Positions 37,856 through 48,464 of a stretch of DNA of 64,000 nt are shown here, piece after piece (the stretch's first letter is position 1; every line of letters begins with the position of its first letter). Made by a program: the position numbers and the translations under genes. The DNA is from Syncephalis plumigaleata (Eukaryota > Zoopagomycota > Zoopagomycetes > Zoopagales > Piptocephalidaceae), in assembly GCA_025201365.1 (NCBI GenBank), contig JAIXMF010000007.1, positions 744,001-808,000 of the forward strand, given 5' to 3'. Below the pieces are notes generated by a model. The model did not search any database. It was not told the origin of the DNA and saw only the letters and a program-made list of their open reading frames with translations.

Positions 37856-38147
37856 ACTAATAAATCATATTCCTTTGTTTTTGTTTCCCTAATTGTTCAG
37901 TGAATATGAGTGGTAGCATGTAATTATTTAGTGTGGCCTGTGTTCACTTTCCAATGACATGCAGGCCATGCATCCCAAAATAATCGCATGGTACTAGAAC
38001 AAAGGCTTTGGTCAATAGAGGCATGCATAGCTGACGATAACTGGTTTATCCGTACGTTCCAGAACATCGAATGGTGTCCATTGCGTGGTATAACATCAAG
38101 CGACTTGCAATACTCGATGCCATTCATTTCATTCTCATTTTAACACC

Positions 38148-39911
38148 ATGTATTGCTTTAAAGCTTCTCGTTTTTACTTACTACTATCATTAATAATCGG
38201 TCAATTGATTGCTGTTAATGCATCAATTACCATAACTCAGCTAGGTGGCAAAACATCTACCTATCCTACATTTGATCAGTTTTTTACGAAAGTTCCCTAT
38301 TATAAATATGAGGGTGTAATTATTCCTGTAACGCATAACCAAATTTGATGATGAATGTGTCGTTAAGCCGATCTATAACGAAGAAGGTATAAGGATGGCG
38401 CTAAATGTTGCATCGAATTATTCGACCACAGCGATACTTATACCATATATCCACTCTTTCTTTAGTAAATGTAAAAACGAGGAAAATGTAATTATGTTTG
38501 CATTGCATAAGAATTATTAATACTAATTACTATCTCAATAGTATAGTCAAAGGCTTGAAGACTTTGCACGAAATCTGACTGGAATGGGATTTCCACCAGT
38601 GAAGCTTGTGATTATAAAAGGTTATGATGACACTTTTGAGCGCTGGGATGCGGAAATAATGGCACAATTTTTTATTTACAGGCTGATGACATTCATTCAC
38701 CGTCTATGGTGGTTACGCATTTAAAGACCTAATTATGTTAACACTATATGGAATATAAATCATATTTATACGTTTAGTGCTGAACAAGGTAATATCCAAA
38801 GTATCCATGAAATAATCGACTAACTTCAGTATCGACATGTGATATAGAGACGGGACCGTGGAATGACCTATTCCTCTATTCTGGCTATCCTATCTACAAA
38901 TGGCTCTTCTTTAGCTTGGTATGTTACCGAATACAATGATTGGAATACCGCTAACACATTCATTGCATATAGCTATTGCTTATACTATCGTACACATTCA
39001 TACGAGCTATCGTCATGATGATACGCAAAACAATGCACTATAATCTCATGTTTGCATCCTACATTATTAGTGTTGTTTACTGTATATGTAAGCAGTTGCA
39101 ATTGATCCACGATGCTCTATGCTAATAATAGCTGTTACTTACAGGTTTCCTCATCCACTTGGCAAACTACCTTACACTTAACAAGCTTATAAATGATATC
39201 TACAATTTCCTATCCAAGATTCCTTTTGATCTAATATTAATCCACTGGTAATCATCAATCACATTTTATTAGATCAAGCTGATCGATCAACTAACAATAA
39301 TCATAATCATGTAATCTATGCAGGTCAATTGTTGGTCGGAATCTCTTTTCCAAAAAGACGCTTATACTCTTTAGAGTATTAATTGGTTTGGATATTACCG
39401 TGCACACAACTGCATTCGTATTAAGGCTTAATTATGGCTATATAGATTTTGCTATAGTGGAGTTGAGTAAATCTACCGGCTGGGCTGGTTGGGTGTCCGT
39501 TCTAAATTATGTCCCAATCTTCAATGCTTTAGTTTTCTTATGCTTCGGTAAGTTATACAACTATTGTAAATCTAATTTATTAATGCTATTTTCCTCTCTG
39601 TTAGCCATATGGTTTGCATTCAATGCTTATCGATTAAGAAGACATGTAGAAGGCTATCATCGTTTCATGCAGGTAAATCATAGCAGATAATTATAAGATA
39701 TGCATGTCGTTATTAATCAAAATGATTATACTAGCTCATGTGGTTTTGCACAGTCTGTTTCATCACATATGCAATATTCAGCGTATGCATTCTCATATAC
39801 CTTCTAGATATAGGTCACTATTTGTCGCCTAGTGAATACGCCACTTATGATGCAATCTATGATACAACCTATTTGATACGTCAATCATACTATTGGTATG
39901 TCTTGGTGTAG
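38148..39911 (+). CDS. PA-domain-like multi-TM membrane protein, possibly decaying
   Basis: Begins with a signal peptide (MYCFKASRFYLLLSLIIGQLIAV). A PA-like luminal domain follows (ECVVKPIYNEEG, NYSTTAILIPYIHSFFSKC, LEDFARNLTGMGFPPVKLVII, ADDIHSPSMVVTHLK). Further exons give a membrane region with about six hydrophobic helices (LLLILSYTFIRAIVMM, FASYIISVVYCICFLIH, VLIGLDITVHTTAFVL, YVPIFNALVFLCF, LLMLFSSLLAIWFAFNAY, FCTVCFITYAIFSVCILIYLL), ending YYWYVLV. Splicing near 38,315-38,367 and 38,740-38,860 is ambiguous: one reading needs a frame change, another an unusual AAG acceptor, and a stop follows VTHLKT. PA-TM receptor-like proteins occur in fungi, but I cannot name a family. It sits beside transposase relics. 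Confidence 0.5.
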
Positions 39912-40600
39912 CATGGCCCAAAGCTGAACATGAAGACGAGAATCGCCACATTCACCACTAGTGGTATGACCACGGTTGATCATGTCATTAAGACTCATGT
40001 ATATACAACTCATCATCCAGCAGCTGATGGATTTGTCAACAGAATCACATAGAACGAGTTCTTCAAGTAAATATTCAGTACTGCAATTAATTAATACAGT
40101 ATTTTTCCATCCAATTTGCGCATTTACCCTTTAACATTTGCAGTTTATTAATAAACAGATTAACACAATAGTTAACATCATTATCGCATTGCTATTATTA
40201 TTGAGTAGTTGTCATGCCCTAGCAGTTGGGGAAATGTTAATGATCGGATATCATATATTGCAATTAGTGATATAAATAATAGACACGTTGATAGAACTTA
40301 CATATCTTGAATGCAAAGCGATAACAATCACGGATAAGTTGTTTTCCGCTGTTTGATCCTCGTTGTTGCACTAATCCTCCTTTTCTTGAACCTTTGGAGT
40401 TGTGCCACTTTGGTGCATTGATCCTCCTTTTCTTTGAGCATCTGAAGGTAACACCACTGACTAAATGTATCTAGAGGTATACGTAATCCTTTCTGAAATG
40501 CGCTTCTTATTGCTCATTATTACCCCCAACCATTCCTGCATCATGAGATTGGTGTCTATGTTGGTATTACAGCCATGTCCCTTCAACACTCACCATAGTT
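39912..40600. other. spacer with an inverted relic
   Basis: AT-rich. Apart from the relic at 40,265-40,430, no gene is seen. Confidence 0.5.
40265..40430 (-). mobile_element. transposase-like relic, extreme 3' end (copy C1)
   Basis: On the - strand this resembles the last ~50 codons of the element at 44,836-45,270: a region like KGSRKGG followed by KQLIRDCYRF. It stands in opposite orientation to the relic at 40,600-41,145. Only the very end of the coding region survives. Confidence 0.4.
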
Positions 40601-41145
40601 TCAATATTGAATAATGTTACATTATCCACTATAAATATGGGTCCTATTTTGTACGAACTGAATAAACTTATCTTCACCTTCCAGTTCATCGTCCCTATTA
40701 CATCTACTCACACTACCTTATCGTATATCGCCTACACATTGTGCTTGAGCAAATCGAGCAACCATAGCTCCCACACTATCAATGAGAAAGTGTCCTATTA
40801 CTTGTCATGATCCCTTACGGTAAGTATACCCATTACACTTTGATATTTATTACAGTATACTAATCATTATTCTATTAGATGCACACATCGAAACAATGAT
40901 TAAGAGGACATGCAAGTTAAAGGATACGAGTATCGTTTGTGGAATCGGGGTTATGGTTGCTCGTCTGGATTTCATTCAAATCACCAATGCCTTCGTAGTG
41001 GAACCGATGTTCCAACACACCCTCATCCAAGTGTCGTTGCTTCCAATCATTCAAGAGCAGGAGGACAAGACATCGAGGGAACAAACAACAAAAACAAATT
41101 AACCGCGGTGGTTATCGCCAATTATTCCGCTTAAAAATACGTAAG
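40600..41145 (+). mobile_element. transposase-like relic 3' part (copy C2)
   Basis: Homologous on the + strand to the - strand relics at 14.0-14.4 and 44.8-45.3 kb. A first part contains a reading PITCHDPLR. After an intron-like stretch (GTAAGT ... CTATTAG) comes ATGCACACATC, shared by all copies, then codons resembling the YRLWNR..A block and the GTDVPTHPHPS tail. In other copies the matching segments read TCHAFLR|CTHQNC, a knuckle-like Cys/His block. The copy is strongly decayed. Confidence 0.5.
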
Positions 41146-41289
41146 TGTTAACATATTATTTATTCGTAAAAACAAAAGGCTAACTGCGCAAATTGGATGG
41201 AAATAGCCTGTAAATGCTCAATTTGACTTTAATTCAATAAAATTTATCTTCTTCTTTTCCTTTTGCTTTCTCAGTATTCTCCTGTCGAT

Positions 41290-42756
41290 ATGAATATTTT
41301 TGAAAGAGTAGCTAGTAATCGTGCCACATCTAGTGCATCTGCACTACCCGCGGCGGGTATCGCTCATGATACACTACCCTGGGTAGAGAAATAGTAAGTC
41401 AACCGTAGGTTATTATAGCGGTATATAGTAATTAAGAAATTACGCGCCAGTCGACCAAAAACAATGCAGGATATAACTGCCCAGGAAGAGACGGTACAAG
41501 TGTTGACACGTACCATGGAGTCGAAGAATGTAAGTGTCATGCAGATTACAAGTGTTCTTCTGTCTTATACTGGCGTTTATAGCTACCGCATTTACTATTC
41601 TATGGTCCACCGGGTACAGGGAAAACCACTTCAATTCTAGCACTTGCTCGTGAGATGTATGGGTGAGTATAGTCCATACCAGCTGGCTATCCGTCTAGAC
41701 ATTTATCATTTATTGATTACTAGACCGGAGCTTATTAAATCACGCGTTCTGGAATTAAACGCTTCCGACGAACGTGGTATTCAAGTGGTACGCGAGAAAA
41801 TCAAAAACTTTGCTCGTATTGCCGTGAGTCACGACAAAAGGTAAACACGCCACTCGTGTATAACAACAAATACACGCGTTCTTCCCTCCCCTCCTTGCAT
41901 CGTGGCTTACTTGTTTTGTATATCTAATTATCATTAGTGGCAAGGCACCACCTTATAAGCTTATTATACTGGATGAGGCTGATGCCATGACGGGAGATGC
42001 TCAGTCAGCATTACGTCGTACGATGGAGGCTTATTCAAAAGTGACCCGTTTCTGCCTCATTTGCAATTATGTTAGTCGGTAAGCGTGTAGATGGAGTATT
42101 CGATTTGTCATAATAATAACATAACCGATTACTATAGTATTATTGAGCCATTAGCATCACGATGTGCTAAATTCCGATTCAAACCATTGAATATACGTGA
42201 TACTACATCGCGACTACGATACATTTGTGAACAAGAAAATGTCGGTTGCACTGACGAGGTAATAGAAGCATTGCTATTTGATATCTATTTATTAATGTTA
42301 ATAATAATCTATCAATAGGTATTAGAGACACTTGTACGTGTATCGGGAGGCGATCTACGTAAAGCCATCACCTTTCTACAAAGTGCGTATCGTCTTCATT
42401 TAACGGATATGATAACGGTGCAAGCCATTGAGGAAATGGCAGGCACTGTACCCGACGATATCATTGACAACTTGATGCTATCATGGCAGAAATCGACGAC
42501 TACGCATGATCAATTGCAGGCAATGGTGCAACAAGTAATACTACATGGCTATTCAGTTACGCAAATACTAGCACAATTACACGAGCGACTAATCGCTAGT
42601 GTCGAGTTGACCTCTATACAAAAGGCGCGTGTGGCACTAGTGTTTGGCGAGGCCGACAAACGACTAATTGACGGTGCGGATGAACACATTCAACTATTGA
42701 ATATACTCATGTCTGCTTCTCGTGCACTTACCGCTTCATCAACAAAGCAGAAATAA
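41290..42756 (+). CDS. RFC2: replication factor C subunit 2 (human RFC4 type)
   Basis: AAA+ clamp-loader subunit that opens PCNA at primer ends. Exons 41290-41393, 41451-41529, 41583-41662, 41724-41840, 41938-42078, 42138-42258 and 42319-42756; 1080 nt, 359 aa. Seen: [14 protein letters not shown] (RFC box II), Walker [32 protein letters not shown], Walker [31 protein letters not shown], the SRC motif [18 protein letters not shown] and [14 protein letters not shown]. The phase is exact. The N-terminal ~30 residues are variable, as in the family. It lies between relic C2 and the SR gene. Confidence 0.96.
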
Positions 42757-43041
42757 GTCTATACCTCCTTTTGATTGCTACACATATTTACTAAAAATAA
42801 TCATCATCTATCTATCTCTATGCATATTGGTATTATTATAAAATATCGCTTCTCTTTATTCAACCATTAACACTGCCGTTTAAATCATTCTCAATAAAAA
42901 GCAACTCATACTAGCTAGTAAAATGATTACTCTTCAGAAATGATCTACAATCATACTACTAGTATCATCTCCTGTGTTTGGAATAAACGATGCAAATAAC
43001 ATGTGGCATATCCGCATTTTATCGGATTACTTACTACTTTG

Positions 43042-44682
43042 TTATTTGGGACTCGCGTGGTTAGACACGGGAGATGCAGAACGTCGTGGAGCAGCATCTC
43101 CATTAGGTGTGGGCGAATGACGTGAATTGGCTGGAGATGGCGAGCGACGAGATTGGTCAGGTGTCGGTGAACGACGTTGACGACGACCAGCAGGTGATGG
43201 CGAGCGACGGTCATCACGTCTACTGCTGTGGCGATCATCACGTCTACTGTCGCTGTAGCGGTCGTCGCGACGATCATCGCGTCTACTATCACGTCTGTCG
43301 CCGCGTCTATCGCTATAGCGATCGTAATGCCGGTCTGAACGGCGGTCATCACGATAGCTGCGACGTGGTGAACGGGAACGGGAACGGGAACGGGAACGAG
43401 ATAACGACCTGGAACGAGAACGAGAGCGGCCACGTCTATAGATTAGAATGAATAGAAAACAGCAGGTGATTGATGATAAGCTACTATACGTGATTTGGTT
43501 TACGCATAGATTAACCGATATATCCCATAGGATTTAGTATAGCATCATTTGTGCTATTATTATTATTATACAAATGTAGAATAAAGCAAACTATACTATT
43601 GTCATTATTGACATCGCCAGTCAGTAGCTTATACTTTCTAAGGGCACAGCAGCTCCTTGGATTGTCAGACGGCATGTAAGGAACAAACGTGCTAGTAGCG
43701 GCAACAGGCATAACAAGGACATGTGCTATTAACGACGGCATTATAGGCAATCGGAGCAGCAGTAGCAGTAGCAGTAGTAAGTCAAAACTGGCAGCATCAC
43801 CGGTTCGTGGTTATCGGTAATGGCATAACTTGATATTGTATGTAAGTATGCATTACATACAGTACGGTATGGCTTACAACAACTCATATTGGTATATATA
43901 AAGTGATGATAGACTAGCCAGAGAACCACCGATTAATCCCTAGTAATATGACAGGAATACGAGGATACGGCATACAGGCATGCGTCTCATACGCTCAAAG
44001 ATAAACACGGCAACACAGGCATACATGCACATAGCCTATCCAATAAATCAAACAAAAGAAGAAGAAGAAGAAGAAGAAGAAACGAGACAACTATCTAATG
44101 TAAATTGTGCTTACCGATGTCCTCCTCGGTCGCCGCCTCGGTCGCCGCCTCGTCGAGAACCACCTCCGCTTTGCGTACAGTCGCGTGCCCAATGTCCTAA
44201 TATAATAAAGAATATGATGAGCTTGTTGCTTTCCATGCCAATGATATGACGTACCTTCGCCTCCACAACGGAAGCATGTATTGTCATCACGCTCACGGGC
44301 GCGTCCATGTGATTTTTCAACGGCAATACGCGAACCATGAAGACGCATACCATCCGTGGCACGAATAGCTGTTTCCGCGTCATTATCATTGTCGAACTCT
44401 ACGAATCCATAGCCTACAGTCTAGTTGTTAGGAGATCACGCATTGACATACTAGTGCAGCTAGCTTACAGTGATTTAATCCATGCTGAATATTGTTCAAG
44501 TACAAGGGCAATTAAAAGGACACGTTTAATTATCAGTATATGAACAGATAAAGAGAGAGAAATACAATCGCGGTACATCTTACCTTTACATCGCAACGAA
44601 CCAAGTGGCCATACTCGGAGAACACATCTTTAAGCTCGCTGGAGTTTAGACCCTTTGGAAGACGACCAACAAAAAGCTGCAT
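43042..44682 (-). CDS. SR-type splicing factor (RRM, CCHC knuckle, RS domain)
   Basis: RNA-binding splicing factor of the SRSF7/RSZ layout. Exons 44584-44682, 44255-44420, 44115-44196 and 43042-43435; 741 nt, 246 aa. RRM: MQLFVGRLPKGLNSSEL (RNP2), then GYGFVEFDNDNDAETAI (RNP1). The zinc knuckle CFRCGGEGHWARDC (C-x2-C-x4-H-x4-C) is split by an intron. A short RGG/GGDRGG stretch follows, then a long RS/RD-rich domain and a Ser-Pro tail (RRSPSPAG, RRSPTPDQS). The intron before the RS exon is 679 nt, against 50-100 nt elsewhere here. The acceptor before GYGF is CTAG at 44,421-44,422. Confidence 0.93.
43436..44114 (-). other. unusually long intron in the SR gene
   Basis: 679 nt, about ten times the local norm. 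Contains GAA repeats (44,057-44,087) and AGC/AGT repeats near 43,757-43,780, with several internal AG and GT sites. Long introns with regulated 'poison' exons are known in SR genes; that role here is inference. Confidence 0.6.
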
Positions 44683-44835
44683 TCTGTGTGGAATCGCGAT
44701 GATAGATATAAGTGGACAATACGGGAAAAAGGATAAAAGAATATGGTAAAAAAGTATTGCCTTTGATGCTTATAATTGTTGATTTGAGGGCAAATAAGTT
44801 ATAATAATAAGGCTTAATCAACGTTAATAAAACTT

Positions 44836-45270
44836 ACATATTCAGATGTGAGTAGCGATAACCATCACGAATAAGCTGTTTCTTGTTGTCCTTCATTTCT
44901 TGAACGTTTAGAAGTAATGGCACTTTGATGTAGTTGTGTTGGAACACCGTTTCCATTGCGAAGACTGAGAATAATCTGAATAACATTCAGACATGCTGCC
45001 ATATCCCGATTCCATACACGATACTCGAATCCTTTACCTTTCATGTCATATTTACAATTCTGATGTGTGCATCTAATAGACTAATGGATTAGTATATTGT
45101 AATAAATTACACTCATCTTAAGAAGGCATGACAAGTGACAGTAGGATATCTCGTCAATTAGAAAGACTTGAACACCATGCTTCATTGTTATCCACACTTG
45201 TGTATGATTTATTTGTGTATTCTTGATTAAAATAACGTCATCGTATTTCTCTACTCCATATCGTCTTTCA
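44836..45270 (-). mobile_element. relic of TnpB/Fanzor-like transposase 3' end (copy B)
   Basis: Best preserved of the relics. - strand segments: VILIKNTQINHTQVWITMKH, GVQVFLIDE, then in another frame PTVTCHAFLR. After a ~30 nt intron-like stretch come RCTHQNC, EYRVWNRDMAACLNVIQII, LSLRNGNGVPTQLH and a basic end KQLIRDGYRYSHLNM. This order (acidic RuvC-II, Cys/His zinc ribbon, NRD..A..N) is that of TnpB/Fanzor C-termini. Everything upstream is missing. F-box-like copy B starts 15 bp beyond on the other strand, the same geometry as at 14 kb. Confidence 0.55.
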
Positions 45271-45284
45271 TATTCCATTCCACT

Positions 45285-46907
45285 ATGTCTACTACTACTA
45301 CTACTGAAGTATCGAGTAATCACAACTCGTCTTGTAGATTACTAGTTTGTCTGAATAGTCTTCCATTTCATGATCAGCGTGTCTTCCGTAGTCTCCTTGG
45401 TCATATCGAATTAGTGCGTTTATCAGCATGTTGTCACTCGTTAAGAAGCAGTATTCGAAATGACCGACTATTATGGCAAGCACTATATCATAGGGATTTC
45501 CTATCGGGAGCCTATTATGCTAAAGAAATGGATTTCGTATTATGGTGTATACGCACGGATGTCAACAATCCATGTACATCGGATAAACGATCCGATCTAC
45601 TAGAGAATGTGGACTGGTACAACACATATCGTCGACGAGTAAGCACCGAGAATAATTGGCGATTTGGACGATGCAATACTACACATATCGATATGGAAAC
45701 TGACAAGAGTGAACCAATGTATTACGTACGGGCTGCAAATGATCATATACTTATTACGCAGCAAAATCGCTCAGACGAAACACTAGATGATACTTATACT
45801 ATAGAATGTTTGCCACATTCAAATCTCAGATCAAGTAATAATATTAAATATAACAGTACATTCTCTACATCACCAAACTTTCTTTTCCTAAACAGTAGTA
45901 ATGGAGCTCGGCACCATTATATCTCGGGTGATCATTATATAGCTGTATACAGTAGGCCATTTGGATGCAGTACCGACTATAACGTAAAAATACTTTCTCG
46001 CAGAAATGGTAATATTTTCACTACATTTGACGTGCCTGTATTATATAGAGTGGTCACAGTCGAGGGAAAATGGGTATTATTAGTGCGCGAATCACTAGAG
46101 TTATTCCATGATTCACCAGTTTGTATATGTAGGCGTAGTAATTATACAATGATGCAATATAACTAGTACTAATCATAGATAAATTTAGACAATGTAATGG
46201 TATTCGATATAGATAATAGTATCATGTGTTCAGGAAAGATTGATGACAGATTAAATGCGACATGTTTTTATAAAACAACCAACGATACAGCAATAGTATA
46301 CACGGCAAAAATAGTTGAAGATGATACAGATCGTATTGAATGGGCACTATACCAGTTCTCGAGCAATAACCCTGTTGTACAATTGCGAAGTGGCTGGCTT
46401 TATTTACCCGGAATCCAGACAAAACGTCTAGTATTTGCTTATAATCCATCTGGCTCACACGTGATACTACGGCTACATAGTCAAGTCTGCCGCTTTCCCT
46501 TTATAATTCATGATGTAGAGTTAGGCGACCAATGTAGTACTCCACGAAATTGTTATACTATATCGGATAACAATATACCAGTCCCACTATTACAGCTCGG
46601 ATTTAGACATCAGCTGACAGCTAATGATCTTGTAAAAGTATGGACAGATTTATCTTACAGCGACGATCAAACATTACAGTTTCCAAACGCGAGGTCATAT
46701 CGTCATATCATGGGAAGCCTATATTTAATTATTCCCCACTATTCGAGAGAGCCTAGATTACTTGTGGATATTGATACCAAAGAAATAGTACGCAAACTAG
46801 AACCTATAATTCCAGGAGAAAAGATAATTGTATATGCAATGGCTGGCATAATATGTAATCCCCTTTATGGGCGCGTGCCAATAATAGAAGAATACGGTGA
46901 ATTATAA
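45285..46907 (+). CDS. F-box-like protein, copy B
   Basis: Paralogue of the gene at 14,475-16,019, with the same start MSTTTTTEVSSN and F-box-like block (LLGHIELVRLSACCHSLRSS). Unlike copy A it is split: exon 1 45285-46118 and exon 2 46179-46907 join in phase across a 60 nt intron (GTTTGT ... TACTAATCATAG), giving 520 aa. The first ~130 residues are nearly identical to copy A; the rest is clearly diverged (for example WALYQFSSNNPVVQLRSGW versus WTLHQFSSNNPVVQLRNGW). The open frames suggest it still codes. If the intron is not spliced the protein stops after ~293 residues. Confidence 0.65.
46119..46178 (+). other. intron present only in F-box copy B
   Basis: Begins GTTTGT, has a TACTAAT branch-like motif and ends CATAG. 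Splicing restores the frame to the paralogue. Copy A has no insertion at the matching position. Confidence 0.6.
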
Positions 46908-46974
46908 CAAGCATTAATAAATCATACTATACTGGTTAATAAGAGTAGTGTTTATACATCATTAAACCATAACA

Positions 46975-47400
46975 CATGCTAATACTTTCTATGAACTGGA
47001 TGATTAATTGAATAAATCAACTATAGTAGCAATTGTGACATCAAGCTGTACAAACTGATGAATGCTTCTCAATGCATAGAGGATGTTGCTCGGTAGCACA
47101 TGTACTGTGTCATCATTTCATTCTGCTTGATTGAAGGTTGCTATCTGAATCCTCTTTAATGTCATTATAACAATGCATTGAATAAACAAGCATTCATGTT
47201 GCCCTTTACTAAATGTTCCTGTCAATTCATCATAACCTGTTAAAACTGTTCTATTATTCTCCACACTTGCATATGATTTATCTGAGTATTCTTGATTAGA
47301 ATAAACACATCGTATTTCTCTCTCTTCATTTGAGAATGTCAAATACAACAAATAAATAAATAGCATTGCTGCAAATCTATAATGCCACTTCAATATCCAA
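46975..47400 (-). mobile_element. weak transposase-like relic (copy D)
   Basis: About 100 bp near 47,250-47,345 align with the relic and start region at 45,185-45,290: AATACTCAGATAAATCATA-like sequence on the - strand, reading ILIKNTQINH, directly followed by a decayed counterpart of the F-box start (ATGTCAAATACAACAAA on +). The rest shows no clear similarity. This suggests a third, ruined copy of the relic/F-box unit. Confidence 0.35.
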
Positions 47401-48464
47401 TTACAACTTAGTAACTAGTAGATACAAGTGACAAACATCAAGTTACATGATTGAGCATTGCTGGTAGAATAGTACAAGTAGAATATACAAGTGCTACTCG
47501 AGTCCAAATGCAACTGTGGATTCTATTGGTAGAGTAAACTGCACGAGTGCATATGTGAACATTGTAGATCATGGTGATTTCAATATTTATAAGTTATCAT
47601 TCATTAATGCACCGAAAGATAGTGTGGTTTCACGCATGATATAAATGCCACTAGACTGAAACTTCTTTTATCTTTAGTAAGCTTATATGGTAGCATCTAA
47701 AGATCTTTACACTGTACTACTCTAGTTATTATTAGTCAATGTTACAATTTATTACTAATTGAAAGCATTATAGCTAGACTATCAAAAAGGAATATACATG
47801 ACTATAATTTGCTCATTCTGATCTGGAGATAAGAAGAAAAAGAAACAAGAACGGAACAGTCCTTATCATGAGGGATGATCGCATGTGTGCGTGTGTATGC
47901 GTATTGGAATGTGTGTGTATTCGTATGTTTCCCCCAACAAGTAACCTTTTATCTTTACGACAACTACAACACTACTATTGTTAAAGATTAGTTCCAGGTA
48001 AAGTAGCGACAACAACCACATACAGCAGTATTATGGTCGTATTCGTGTAACTTTTTGTCAAAGATTTATGCTTACTTGCTTACTTGCTAACTAACTAGCT
48101 AGCTAGTAGTTGTTAGTACACCGCTACTCTTCTTCCTCTTATTACTACTACTACTAGTTCGAGAGAACGTGCTTGATTTTTTTTCTTGTTCTATTTGCTT
48201 CATTAAGCGTAACTTTACTCGTCTGCCGTATTCGTGATTAGGTCTTGTGGTATCTCTGCATCAGAACTCTACCATGTACGTAAACTCGTATGCTTGGCAC
48301 TGTTATTCCTGGCTTATTCTCTTGAAAGATGAGCAGTCTAATAACCTTAATCCCACATATGCTAACCATATCGTGCACCCTAATAGTCACTGCTAGCACC
48401 TATTCGCTCTGTTATATTCCATTGGTAACAGTCGGAAACGCGTTTACAATTTATTTCCAAAACC
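47401..48464. other. 1 kb spacer before PTC7
   Basis: AT-rich with TG runs near 47,887-47,920 and CTAG/TACT repeats near 48,070-48,150. No gene seen. The last part must hold the PTC7 promoter and leader. Confidence 0.6.

Noticed and set aside
43107-43451. + strand 114-codon frame
   Set aside because: Antisense shadow of the SR protein RS domain.
43511-43750. 79-codon frame in the long SR intron
   Set aside because: No hit by eye and no splice context; kept only as possible regulated-exon territory.
44411-44420. Frame break in the SR gene before GYGFVEF
   Set aside because: Using the CTAG acceptor 8-10 nt upstream keeps the frame, so no defect.
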